Shown: in pieces, positions 1-9,196 of the stretch
Layout of the letters: the number at the start of each line of letters is the position of its first letter
How positions within the stretch are numbered: the first letter of the stretch is position 1
Assembly: GCA_913060815.1 (NCBI GenBank)
Contig: CAJXSZ010000004.1
Location: 62,001-126,000, forward strand
From: an uncultured Sulfitobacter sp.
Lineage (GTDB): Bacteria > Pseudomonadota > Alphaproteobacteria > Rhodobacterales > Rhodobacteraceae
Direction of reading: 5' to 3'
DNA: 64,000 nt
The notes under the pieces: model-generated
Told to the model about the DNA's origin: nothing
Seen by the model: the letters and a program-made list of their open reading frames with translations, nothing else
Databases searched by the model: none
Position numbers and translations under genes: made by a program

Positions 1-62
1 ACAGATGAAATCAGGGGTGCCGTAGCGGCAGTAGATTACTGGCCCCGCACGATGTCGGGATT

Positions 63-1439
63 TTAAGTAGGGGCTGGAGAAGACGGCAAAACACGGATTA
101 ACTGGACGTAGAATTCGATACCGCCCCTTTTACGATAGTCCATGCCGAGGAGCCCGCCATGCGCCTCGATGATCTGTTTATAGACGGCTAGCCTTGAACT
201 TTTTCCCTCCTTGGGGCGGGGCGCCACGCTTTGCAGCTGCCTTGAAATAGTGAATTCGGGGGTGCGGTATGCGGTGTCCATCTCTTCCCCTTGGTCCGAG
301 ATATTAATGCGTACATGCTCGGGCGTTGCAGCCACACACATGCTCACCTCACTCCCTCGAGTAGACAAGCTGACGGCATGGTACAGAAGCTCCGTAATCA
401 TCTGCTCGAGCTGCCTGGGATCAGCGCGCACGATGATATCGGTATCAACAGGCAGCATCTTTAGCGTACTGCCGTGCGCGCGTGCGGAGGATCGGGCGTT
501 CGTCACAGCAGCGGCAACTAGACGCGCTAATTGTACGTCGCGAAAGTCGAATGTCATCTCGTCGATCTTGAATGCGTGAGAGTCCAGCAGCTCGTCAACT
601 TGCGTCGCGAGACGCGCCGTATTGCGCTGCGCCGTTGTGAGCGCCTGCATCGCAACTTTGGGCAGCGGACCAGACGCGCTTGCCATACCAAGGGAGGTAC
701 GAATGGACGTAAGCGGTGCGCGGACTTCATTTCTGACAATCGAGAGAGCGTGGGCTGTGTCATCCAGTGCTCTGACGGCGCGCGCTTTCTCGGAGCGCAG
801 CTGTGCCAGTTGGCATCGATTATCACGATCATACCGTCGATACATATTGGAGGCGTCGACAACAAAATAGAATGCAAACAAGCTTGTAAAAAAGACGAGC
901 CACGCATTCTGGTCAGACAGACCTTCTGAAGAGAGGACATCCGCAAAAGGGATCGCCAGAGCCGTCATGCCATAGAAGAACAATTGGATCACCAGCGCCG
1001 ACAATAGCTGATGTGCATTCGTGGCCGTAAACACAGCAGCCGCCAATATATAGAGCGTCGCGATAAAGCTGTTTCCACCAGATGCAGCAAATGCAATGGA
1101 CAGCGCGAAAAAGCTGATCATCAAAGAACTGTAGAGCACCCCCATATGAATGCGGCGCAAAACAATCCTGATCGAAGGGCGGTTATCGTCGCGCAAATTG
1201 CGGGCTTGCCGAGATGTGCGCCCGTCAAAAGCCTCGGAGATGATGATTAGGATGGTTGAGACGGCGACGTATTCCGACCCGACGTAAAAAGCCAGAAGCA
1301 CCAATGCTACGGCGAAAAACAACAGCCGTCTCGCCCCCAGCGAAGTTTGTCGCTCGGCATAGGCGTGCAGGCGGGCTGCCGCTGCATCGTGCTCGGCGCA
1401 GGCCCGTGCCAGAATGCGGGGTCTGAAAAGGATGCTCAT
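63..1439 (-). CDS. Membrane sensor histidine-kinase-like protein with degenerate catalytic motifs
   Basis: 458 aa ORF; several N-terminal hydrophobic segments; DHp/HATPase-like C-terminus (RNEVRAPLTSI, LEQMITELLYHAV, EAHGGLLGM). Confidence 0.75.
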   Translation of the reverse strand: MSILFRPRILARACAEHDAAAARLHAYAERQTSLGARRLLFFAVALVLLAFYVGSEYVAVSTILIIISEAFDGRTSRQARNLRDDNRPSIRIVLRRIHMGVLYSSLMISFFALSIAFAASGGNSFIATLYILAAAVFTATNAHQLLSALVIQLFFYGMTALAIPFADVLSSEGLSDQNAWLVFFTSLFAFYFVVDASNMYRRYDRDNRCQLAQLRSEKARAVRALDDTAHALSIVRNEVRAPLTSIRTSLGMASASGPLPKVAMQALTTAQRNTARLATQVDELLDSHAFKIDEMTFDFRDVQLARLVAAAVTNARSSARAHGSTLKMLPVDTDIIVRADPRQLEQMITELLYHAVSLSTRGSEVSMCVAATPEHVRINISDQGEEMDTAYRTPEFTISRQLQSVAPRPKEGKSSRLAVYKQIIEAHGGLLGMDYRKRGGIEFYVQLIRVLPSSPAPT

Positions 1440-1503
1440 GCCGTAAGTCCATACACTTTGCGCGCAGGCCTAGTGTCGGAATGGTTCGGAAATGTGGCAG
1501 AAT

Positions 1504-1526
1504 GCGCGGCTTTCGCCGCGCCTTTT
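1504..1526 (+). terminator. Candidate rho-independent terminator on + strand
   Basis: GCGCGGC-TTTC-GCCGCGC perfect 7 bp stem followed by CTTTT; lies between two minus-strand genes. Confidence 0.5.
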
Positions 1527-1555
1527 AGACAAACTTGAACTAATTAATCTGGCGT

Positions 1556-1867
1556 TCAGGCGATGCGCTGGATCGCCGTAAAGCTCTCGAAAACAGGTGT
1601 CCCTTCATAAAGCTTTGCCGTCTCTTTCGCGCCTTTATGCGAGCTGCGGAACGCGTCGCTTTTGGTCCAGCCGCGGAATGCGTCCTCGGATGCCCAGACT
1701 GTGTGCGAGGCATAGATGATCTTGCCGTCGATTACGGGACCCTTGAGCATGTGAAACTCGACAAACCCCTCCATCTGTTTGAGGTTGCTGTCGCGGTTCA
1801 GCCAGAGCGCCTCAAAGGCTTCGGCATTATCGGTTGTAACGGTAAAGCGGTTCATGGCGAGGTACAT
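1556..1867 (-). CDS. Antibiotic biosynthesis monooxygenase / heme-degrading monooxygenase-like protein
   Basis: MYLAMNRFTVTTDNAEAFEALWLNRDSNLKQMEGFVEFHMLKG matches small ABM-fold family; start chosen at internal Met rather than ORF start 1969. Confidence 0.75.
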   Translation of the reverse strand: MYLAMNRFTVTTDNAEAFEALWLNRDSNLKQMEGFVEFHMLKGPVIDGKIIYASHTVWASEDAFRGWTKSDAFRSSHKGAKETAKLYEGTPVFESFTAIQRIA

Positions 1868-1940
1868 TGCGGTCTCCTGTTTGGTCTCTGCCTTCTTTAG
1901 CATGAGGGTGCTCGGAGTGCAGTCAGTATCCCGACCTCCA

Positions 1941-3458
1941 TCATGCCCAATCAAGCAGCCCTCCTGCACGATCTTCTATAAGCAGGCGCGGGACTTTGGC
2001 GGGTTCACATCGGCTGCGCTGTGCCGCATCCAAGGCCAGCTCTGAAAGCTGTGCGAACGTGGAAACATCTATGCCAGCGCGACGCAGGTCGCTCGCGATG
2101 TCAGGGCGGCGCGGATTCACAGCGATGCCCTGATCGGTTACGATGACATCCACGCTTTTGCCGTGCGTAGTAACGCCGCGCGCGTGATCGACCAGCTTGG
2201 CAAAGCCCCCCGCCGTCAGTCCTGTAGTCACAATCGTCAGGGCCGCGCCCTGTGCTGCATCAGGATGCCCGCCCGGCCCGCCGATCAGCCGCCCATCCCC
2301 GCCGATGGTGACGTTAACGTTGAACTGGCTGTCGACCTCGACTGCGCCCAAGATCATCACGCCAAGCCCGTTCACCACCGCATCAGGCATCAACGGACTA
2401 GCGTATTGCGCCGCACTCATTGCCAAGTGATCGGGATTGGTGATCGAAGATTGCACCGCCCCACCGTCGAAACACTGCACGTCGTGGATGCGCTCGAACA
2501 GGCCGGCCTGTTGCAACGCTACATGGCTGCCTGTGATTCCACCCGAGAGGAAGCTGCCCCGCACGCCCGCGTGTGCCATAGCGTGCCCGATCACAGTGAC
2601 CGCACTTAGCGAATACCCACCCGCGCCCGTTTGCAAGGAAAGCCCGTCGCGCATCAGGCCCGTTGCAGCGATGACCTGTGCGACCAGATCGCCAATCTGG
2701 CGTGCTTGTGGCGTCTGCGAAGCGAGGGTTGTGTCCGAGGCAATGCCACTCACCTCTCCTGGATTGGGGAATGGGATCACCGCATCGACCTGCTGTGCGG
2801 GGATGTCTGTGTGCGGTATTGTGCCTACCGTGATCTCGTGGCTGCATACAACCGTGCGGCGTGCAAAAGCGGTATCAACCATCGCATAGCCAAGTGGCCC
2901 GCAGGGCAATGCCCCCCCGCGTCCCGTGCAGGCTCCATCAGCCTGCGCCAGAGATGCGCCGACAAAGGCGACGTCGATTTTGAGCTCACCCGTGCTGATC
3001 GCCCGCGCACGGCCACCGTGGCTTTGCAAAAGCGCTGGTCCGCGCAGCGCGCTTGATAACATTGCGTCGGTGACAGCTCCCTTTGCGTAATCCGTGATCA
3101 CATCGCCAATGACGCCGCTGTTGATGTGCGCGGCCAAAGGAGCATGCACGGGAAACAGGGAGCTGGGCGCGATGGTAAGCCCGCGCAACCCGCGCCGCGC
3201 GGCCTCCTCCAGCACAGCGTTCATCAGCTGGTCACCGTTGCGGTAATGGTGGTGGAACGAAAGCACCGCACCATCGCCAATATCGAAGCGGTCGAAGGCC
3301 GCCGACAGATTGGCCAACTGTTTGTCCGACTGATCGGCGCTTGCACGTGGCTGGATAAGGGCGCGCGAGGATACGGGGGCAGGATGCGCCACACCCAATG
3401 GCGTCCGCTGGGGCCAAGCCAAACCCGCGATCCGCGATTGTCTGTTGTCAGTCTGCAT
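1941..3458 (-). CDS. citF: Citrate lyase alpha subunit (citrate CoA-transferase-like)
   Basis: LSFHHHYRNGD motif and full-length CitF-like sequence; start at MQTDNRQ. Confidence 0.8.
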   Translation of the reverse strand: MQTDNRQSRIAGLAWPQRTPLGVAHPAPVSSRALIQPRASADQSDKQLANLSAAFDRFDIGDGAVLSFHHHYRNGDQLMNAVLEEAARRGLRGLTIAPSSLFPVHAPLAAHINSGVIGDVITDYAKGAVTDAMLSSALRGPALLQSHGGRARAISTGELKIDVAFVGASLAQADGACTGRGGALPCGPLGYAMVDTAFARRTVVCSHEITVGTIPHTDIPAQQVDAVIPFPNPGEVSGIASDTTLASQTPQARQIGDLVAQVIAATGLMRDGLSLQTGAGGYSLSAVTVIGHAMAHAGVRGSFLSGGITGSHVALQQAGLFERIHDVQCFDGGAVQSSITNPDHLAMSAAQYASPLMPDAVVNGLGVMILGAVEVDSQFNVNVTIGGDGRLIGGPGGHPDAAQGAALTIVTTGLTAGGFAKLVDHARGVTTHGKSVDVIVTDQGIAVNPRRPDIASDLRRAGIDVSTFAQLSELALDAAQRSRCEPAKVPRLLIEDRAGGLLDWA

Positions 3459-3523
3459 TGCTCCTGCCCGCCCTTGCATCCGCTTGTCGCCCCGCTACCC
3501 TTTGCACAAAGGAGCGCACGCCT

Positions 3524-4630
3524 ATGTCTGTCAACACCACACCTATCTCGGCAGGGGCCGCTTTGCGCGCATTGCGTGCAGGGTTTGCCGCCCAACAAGC
3601 GGGGCAGATGACAGCGTCATGGATGCTGCACGGACGTCCCGGCATTGGCAAGACAGAGATCGTGCAACAGCTGGCGGATGAGACGGAAAGCCGCCTGTTC
3701 GATCTGCGCCTCACCACGATAGAGCCGCAGGATTTGCGCGGTTTGCCCTTCTATGACCACGCCGAGAAACGCACCGTCTGGTATCCGCCCAAGGACTTGC
3801 CAAGGGATGAGGGCCACCCGACCATACTGTTTCTTGATGAGCTGACGGCTGCAGCTCCTTCGCTACAGCCAACGGTTTACGGCCTGCTGCAAGAGCGCCG
3901 CGTAGGCCAGCACAGCCTGCCCGAAAACACCTTTATCATTGCGGCGGGGAATATGGTCGAAGACGGAGCTGTGGCCTATGAGATGGGTACTGCCCTGTCG
4001 GATCGTCTGATCCATCTGAGCCTACGGGCCGAGGCGGGTGACTGGCTTTCCTCTTATGCCGTGCCGCAAAACCTGCACCCTGCAGTGACGGCGTTCATTC
4101 GTACACGCCCCGACCTGCTCGACACGACCGAAGAGACGCTGAGGCGCGGCCAGATGATCGCCTGCACGCCGCGATCCTGGGCGCGGGTAAGCGCCATTTT
4201 GCACGCAGTGGAGGACAAGCATCTGCGCGATACGCTGATCGCGGGTACTCTAGGCGACGCTGCAGCGGCGGAGTTCATCCTGATCGTGAACGACATCGCC
4301 GCCACCGTGCAGGCGCAAGCCATGATTGAGGAAGAAGGCCGTGGGCGATTGGCGCTGTATCCAAGCAGTCTGCATGGGTTGACCGCGCTGATCTATGCGC
4401 TGGTGACCTTGGCCGAGGAAGATACGCTGTCCGCAACAATCGACGTCATGGCGGGCATCGCCAGTTTGGCAGAGGACAGGATCGAGCCAGAATTTGCGCG
4501 CTTGCCGTTGGGTGAATTGGTCACCTATGGCTTCGAGCTGTTGATCGACAAAGCGCTTGCCAACGGGTGGCAGGAGGCCTTCCGCAACTCACACTCCTAC
4601 GCCGACTACCTTGCGTCCCGTGACGGCTGA
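3524..4630 (+). CDS. MoxR-type AAA+ ATPase
   Basis: Walker A HGRPGIGKTE, Walker B TILFLDEL; start MSVNTTPIS inside longer ORF 3398..4630. Confidence 0.85.
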   Translation: MSVNTTPISAGAALRALRAGFAAQQAGQMTASWMLHGRPGIGKTEIVQQLADETESRLFDLRLTTIEPQDLRGLPFYDHAEKRTVWYPPKDLPRDEGHPTILFLDELTAAAPSLQPTVYGLLQERRVGQHSLPENTFIIAAGNMVEDGAVAYEMGTALSDRLIHLSLRAEAGDWLSSYAVPQNLHPAVTAFIRTRPDLLDTTEETLRRGQMIACTPRSWARVSAILHAVEDKHLRDTLIAGTLGDAAAAEFILIVNDIAATVQAQAMIEEEGRGRLALYPSSLHGLTALIYALVTLAEEDTLSATIDVMAGIASLAEDRIEPEFARLPLGELVTYGFELLIDKALANGWQEAFRNSHSYADYLASRDG

Positions 4631-5861
4631 ACGCCACAGCACGCGGGCTAGTCCTGCTCTGCGCGCTTTGGCAGAAGCTGACCCTGCTATTGCGGCGCTC
4701 TCGCTGTGGTGTGCGCATCGCGACGGGCCGCAGACGGCCACCATGGGCGAGACGATCACCTATGGCCCTGCCTTCGAGGCGCTGCCCCTGCACGAGCAAA
4801 TGGGACTGGCCGCACATCACGTCCTGCATGTGGCGCTACGCCATTCCTCCCGTGCCGCCGCACTTGAGGCGCGATTGGGGGAGGGGTTTGATGCAGCACT
4901 CTTTAACCTCGCCGCAGATGCGCTGATCAATGAGGCTGTGCTGGCGGGGGATCATGCTTTGCCGCGCCCTGCGGTTCTGGCGACTTCGCTGATCCACCAA
5001 GCTTTGGGTCCAAATCTGACAAGTGCGGATGTGTTGGGCGACTGGGACGCCGAGCGGCTTTACTTCGCGTTGCGCGGGCAAGGGGGGGACGGGACGGGCC
5101 GCGAGGGAGAGACGCAGGCCTATGCGCAAGCGAAGGAGTTCGAGGCGGATCTGGAACAGGAAACAGGGACGGGAGAGGAAGGCGACGCCGTGCAAGATGC
5201 TGCACGCTGGCGCCAGCATCTGACCCGCGCCATGGACGCAGGGCGCAGCGCGGGGCGCGGCATCGGGCGCATCGGTCACCGCCTTGCCGATGTGGCCCAG
5301 CCGCGTGTCCCATGGGAGCAGATGCTGCGCCGCCTGCTGAGCCAAGCGGTCATGCAAGCACCTCAACACAGCCCCGGCCGTCCATCGCGTCGCTGGATCG
5401 CGAGCACGGCGCAGGCGATGCGCGCAAGCACGCCAGAACCGGGGTTCGAGGCGGGATACAAACCGCGCACCGATGTGCCGCGCATCGCCATCGCAATGGA
5501 TGCATCCAGCAGTATTGACGATGCGCGCCTGTCGATGTTTTGGGCCGAGGTCACGGGGATTGCGCGGCGTATGCGCGCCGAATTGCACTTGATGGTGTTT
5601 GATGATGCGATCCGCCACCGCGCGCGGATTGACCCAACGGCGACACAAGTGGCTTTGCCCGAATTGCCGCGTGGGGGCGGCACCGCCTTCATTCCTGTCA
5701 TCCGTGAGGCACAGGAGCTTGGTGTCTCGGCGCTGGTGATCTTTACCGATCTGGAAGGGGATGCAGGTCCGCCGCCGCGTGGCTTGCCCGTGATCTGGGC
5801 CTTGCCCGAGGCAGGTGCGACAGAGCCGCCATTCGGGCGTTTGATTGACCTCTCACGCTAG
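4620..5861 (+). CDS. DUF2201-like metallopeptidase-derived/VWA-domain protein, partner of MoxR ATPase
   Basis: DASSS MIDAS motif, VIFTDLEGD; N-terminal AAHHVLHVALRH; GTG start at 4620 overlaps moxR stop by 11 bp (the ORF track start is 4557). Confidence 0.75.
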   Translation: MTAERHSTRASPALRALAEADPAIAALSLWCAHRDGPQTATMGETITYGPAFEALPLHEQMGLAAHHVLHVALRHSSRAAALEARLGEGFDAALFNLAADALINEAVLAGDHALPRPAVLATSLIHQALGPNLTSADVLGDWDAERLYFALRGQGGDGTGREGETQAYAQAKEFEADLEQETGTGEEGDAVQDAARWRQHLTRAMDAGRSAGRGIGRIGHRLADVAQPRVPWEQMLRRLLSQAVMQAPQHSPGRPSRRWIASTAQAMRASTPEPGFEAGYKPRTDVPRIAIAMDASSSIDDARLSMFWAEVTGIARRMRAELHLMVFDDAIRHRARIDPTATQVALPELPRGGGTAFIPVIREAQELGVSALVIFTDLEGDAGPPPRGLPVIWALPEAGATEPPFGRLIDLSR

Positions 5862-6524
5862 GGCGGCAGCGAGGCGCGCATGGGCGGACACGCCGCGTGC
5901 GTCAAAGGTGATGTCGCGCAGAAATGTGCCCTGCGACTGGTTCACGCGCTGCAATAGCGCCTCTGTCAACGGCGGCTGAAACAGCATCTCTTGCAATATC
6001 TCGATCTCGAGCTCATCAAGGCGCACCACCTCTGGCCCGTCCTCTGATTGCACTGTGACATAGGTGAGCGGGGCGATGCGCCACAACTCCGACTGCTCGA
6101 CCACCAGATGCAGCTCTCCGCGCTTCATCTCGCGCTTTGCGGCAATTTTGGTCAGCGCAGCGCGGGCTTGGACGCGCAACAGATCAAGTGCCCGCTCGGC
6201 CTCGGCGCCTTCTATCAGACGCGGGCGGCGTGCTTTGGAGACCCGTAAAATCCGCATCTCGACAACCCAGATCATGAAAATCATAAGAATGGGCGCTTGG
6301 GCCATAGGCAGGGCCAGCGCGTTCCAGCTTAGCCCGATGAAGATAAAGGGGCTGAGCGTGAGGATATAGCGGATGGCCTGAAACTCGATGATCAGCCGCA
6401 TGAAGCGCCAAAACCCCAGCGGACCACGGGGCCAAACCGCCACACGGCCAAAGAACTTGCGCGGAAGCTGGCGCACCTTAAGGATGGCAGGGTTACGCAG
6501 GGTGCTATGGGTCAGGATCAGCAT
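5853..6524 (-). CDS. Hypothetical membrane protein
   Basis: 223 aa ORF with two hydrophobic segments and a charged C-terminal domain; converges on VWA gene with 9 bp overlap. Confidence 0.65.
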   Translation of the reverse strand: MLILTHSTLRNPAILKVRQLPRKFFGRVAVWPRGPLGFWRFMRLIIEFQAIRYILTLSPFIFIGLSWNALALPMAQAPILMIFMIWVVEMRILRVSKARRPRLIEGAEAERALDLLRVQARAALTKIAAKREMKRGELHLVVEQSELWRIAPLTYVTVQSEDGPEVVRLDELEIEILQEMLFQPPLTEALLQRVNQSQGTFLRDITFDARGVSAHARLAAALA

Positions 6525-6568
6525 GACTTAGAGATAGCCCGTGGAGCTTCTCGGCAAACCCACAAAAC

Positions 6569-7420
6569 TCAAAACGTTGCTTTGGCCTGCATCGCCAGTC
6601 GGCCCTGTGGGTTGGCAGCGGCGAGGGTGATTGTGCTCCCCTCCTGCCGTGCGTGCAGGCTGAACGCCGCACCATCGAACAGGGGGCTTGCGGCGCGGAA
6701 GTCAAAACTGCGCGGGGAGGTATTTTGCGCGATGCGCTGGGCGAAATCCAATAACAGCGTCGCAATAAGCGGCCCGTGCACAACGAGGCCTGCATGTCCT
6801 TCCACATCACGGGCATAGTCGCGATCATAGTGGATGCGGTGACCGTTGAATGTGAGCGCTGAATACCGAAAGAGCATAACTTCAGAGGGGGTTACCGTCT
6901 CGCTGTGCTGCCAATCGATGCCAACATGCGGGGTTTCGCGCCGTGGCGCATCGGGCGTGGGGTCCTCGCGGTAGACGATATCGTGCTCTTCCCAAAAAGC
7001 GATGCTGTCGGCGGTGCCGACTTCATGCCGCACGGTGACAAAACACAGCGCACCTGTGCTGCCGGTCTTGAGCGCGACATCCGTGATGCGCGACTGCTTC
7101 TGCGCCTGCGCGCCGATTTCAAGCGCATGATCAAAGCCGAACCTGCCCCCCGCCCACATCCGTCGCGGCAGGGCAACAGGGGGCAGGAACCCTCCGCGTT
7201 CTGGATGCCCGTCACGCCCCAATGCGCTGAGCGGGGCGGACTGGAGGAAATAGAGCCAGTGCCACAGGGGCGGCAGCGCATCGCCCACTTCAAGCACAGG
7301 TGCGCGGTCCAGAGTCATCTCCATCAGATTGGCGGGGCCTTGATGCAGCGTGTCGGTGATGGTCTCTGTTTTGTCGATCCATTGGCGCAAAACATCGGGA
7401 TCTAGGGTTGGCTGCATCAT
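6569..7420 (-). CDS. MaoC/FAS1-type dehydratase-like protein (mesaconyl-C4-CoA hydratase-like)
   Basis: DVLRQWIDKTETITDTLHQGPANLMEMTLDR N-terminus and ALTFNGHRIHYDRDYARDVEGHAGLVVHGPL hotdog-fold hydratase motif. Confidence 0.75.
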   Translation of the reverse strand: MMQPTLDPDVLRQWIDKTETITDTLHQGPANLMEMTLDRAPVLEVGDALPPLWHWLYFLQSAPLSALGRDGHPERGGFLPPVALPRRMWAGGRFGFDHALEIGAQAQKQSRITDVALKTGSTGALCFVTVRHEVGTADSIAFWEEHDIVYREDPTPDAPRRETPHVGIDWQHSETVTPSEVMLFRYSALTFNGHRIHYDRDYARDVEGHAGLVVHGPLIATLLLDFAQRIAQNTSPRSFDFRAASPLFDGAAFSLHARQEGSTITLAAANPQGRLAMQAKATF

Positions 7421-7541
7421 GGCTCTCTCATTGGGATGCGCACAATGTCTGGCCGCAGGCTGCATGCGTCAAGTCGCAGCAGCGTTTTGGCTGCCATATC
7501 TTCTGCGGCAAGCTATGTCCTGCGGAGTGGAACAGTGAAAA

Positions 7542-8525
7542 GTGTGCGACATGATCAGCGATTTGAACGACGACCCGATCGACGCGGTCATTACTTGGGT
7601 CGACGGAAAAGACCCCGCACACCGTGCCAAACGCGACCGCTACATGGGGCGATGCGTGGAGAAGCTACACGAGAATGCCAGCAACCCACACCGCTGGGAG
7701 CAGAGCGACGAGATATACTATTGTCTGCACTCCATTCATCACCATGCCCCTTGGATACGCACGATCTGGATCGTGGTGGACGAGGACGCACCCGATCTGG
7801 CGCAACTTTCCCAGACGCTGCGCGACAAAATCCGCATCGCGTTTCACCATGATATTTTTGACGGCCACAACGATGTGCTGCCCACCTTTAATTCCCTCGC
7901 CATCGAGAGCGTGATGTGGCGCATTGACGGTCTGGCCGAGCGGTTCTTGTATTTCAACGATGATGTATTTCTAACAGCACCACTGTTGCCAAGCGATGTT
8001 TTTGACGGTGCGCACCCAGTGTTGCGCGGCGCGTGGGTTGATTATTCAGCGCTGGATGCGGATTGTGAAACGCGTGAAAATCCCGCCTACTTCAACCACT
8101 ACATGCTGATGAATGCCGCGCACCTGTGCGGGGTGGGGGCGAAGCGGCTGTTTGCCTGCGCGCATGTGGTGCATCCTTTGCGGCGCAGTGTGATGGCGGA
8201 TTTGTTCGACAGGCACTCTGATGAATTCCTGCACAACGTAAGGCACCGTTTTCGCCATCTCAGCCAGTTCTCACCGCAGGGCTTGCATACGCAGGCTTGC
8301 ATTGATGCAAAGACCTATCGGTTTTGCGCACGGGGCGATTACCTTCATATTACGAGCGGACAGGGCGCTGGCCTGCCGTCAAGGGACACCCGCGCCCTGC
8401 TGACGGCCGAGGGGTTGGCGAACATAAAAGTTCTCTGTGTGAATGACCTTCCGAAGCTCGAAGCGCTGGTGCCTGATGCGCGTCAGCTGATCCGCGACGC
8501 TGTCGGGATGACATCAACCTTCTAG
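7542..8525 (+). CDS. Stealth family protein (putative sugar-phosphate phosphotransferase)
   Basis: IDAVITWVDGKDP (CR1), DEIYYCLHSIHHHAPWIRTIWIVVDEDAPD (CR2), HVVHPLRRSV; GTG 7542 or ATG 7551 start. Confidence 0.85.
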   Translation: MCDMISDLNDDPIDAVITWVDGKDPAHRAKRDRYMGRCVEKLHENASNPHRWEQSDEIYYCLHSIHHHAPWIRTIWIVVDEDAPDLAQLSQTLRDKIRIAFHHDIFDGHNDVLPTFNSLAIESVMWRIDGLAERFLYFNDDVFLTAPLLPSDVFDGAHPVLRGAWVDYSALDADCETRENPAYFNHYMLMNAAHLCGVGAKRLFACAHVVHPLRRSVMADLFDRHSDEFLHNVRHRFRHLSQFSPQGLHTQACIDAKTYRFCARGDYLHITSGQGAGLPSRDTRALLTAEGLANIKVLCVNDLPKLEALVPDARQLIRDAVGMTSTF

Positions 8526-9196
8526 GTCTTCCCCCCAAGCGGCAAGCGTGCAATGCGGTGGAACATGCCGTCCTCCTCTTCCCCTGCGATGCTCAGGTGG
8601 TCGATGATAAAGGGCTTTGACAGCACGTTCGCAAAATGCGCGACCACCGCAGGGCTTATACGGGCAGCATCCTTGAGCGGCCCCGTCAGCGTGATGTGAA
8701 ACCTGAAGTCTTCCATCACATGCGGATACCCCCAACGCACGAGGTTCGCCTCTTGTGAGGGCGTAAGAGGGCGTTTGCGCCGCTGCGCTAGCTCTTCGCA
8801 GCTTGGAGGCGCACGGAAATGGTCAAGCTGCGCCACGATGGTGCTTGCCAGCGTGTTAAGCGCTGCTGTGTCTCCTTGTGGTGTCAGGGCGAGAAAACTA
8901 CCAATCCAGCTGACCTCCAGACCGCTTAGTTCCACAGGCGCGAAATTTTCGGTAATCTGACCAGCCGCTAGTTCCAGCGCTTCAATCGTGGCGCCATCCC
9001 GCAAAACCATTGGCGGTTTTACCGTTGCGTGCAGTCCGTATTTGCGCGGGCGTTTGGTGATGCGGGACAGGTCGATACCGTCAAGCAGTGGATGCGCTAC
9101 AGCTTGCCCCGCCAGAACATCCCATCCCAACCAAGCTGACCCGACCCGGCCAAGCTCCCCCTCGGGCGTCACGTAGATCGCATAGCGTCGATACAT
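8522..9196 (-). CDS. DUF1045 family 2H-phosphoesterase-like protein (usually phosphonate-associated)
   Basis: YGLHATVKPP and FRFHITLTGPL, the two HxT/S motifs of the 2H superfamily; MYRRYAIYVTPEG N-terminus. Confidence 0.75.
   Translation of the reverse strand: MYRRYAIYVTPEGELGRVGSAWLGWDVLAGQAVAHPLLDGIDLSRITKRPRKYGLHATVKPPMVLRDGATIEALELAAGQITENFAPVELSGLEVSWIGSFLALTPQGDTAALNTLASTIVAQLDHFRAPPSCEELAQRRKRPLTPSQEANLVRWGYPHVMEDFRFHITLTGPLKDAARISPAVVAHFANVLSKPFIIDHLSIAGEEEDGMFHRIARLPLGGKT

Noticed and set aside
3398-3523. Upstream extension of the MoxR ORF to 3398
   Set aside because: It overlaps the 5' end of citF and adds non-conserved low-quality sequence. The MSVNTTPIS start at 3524 is preceded by AAAGGAG and is preferred.
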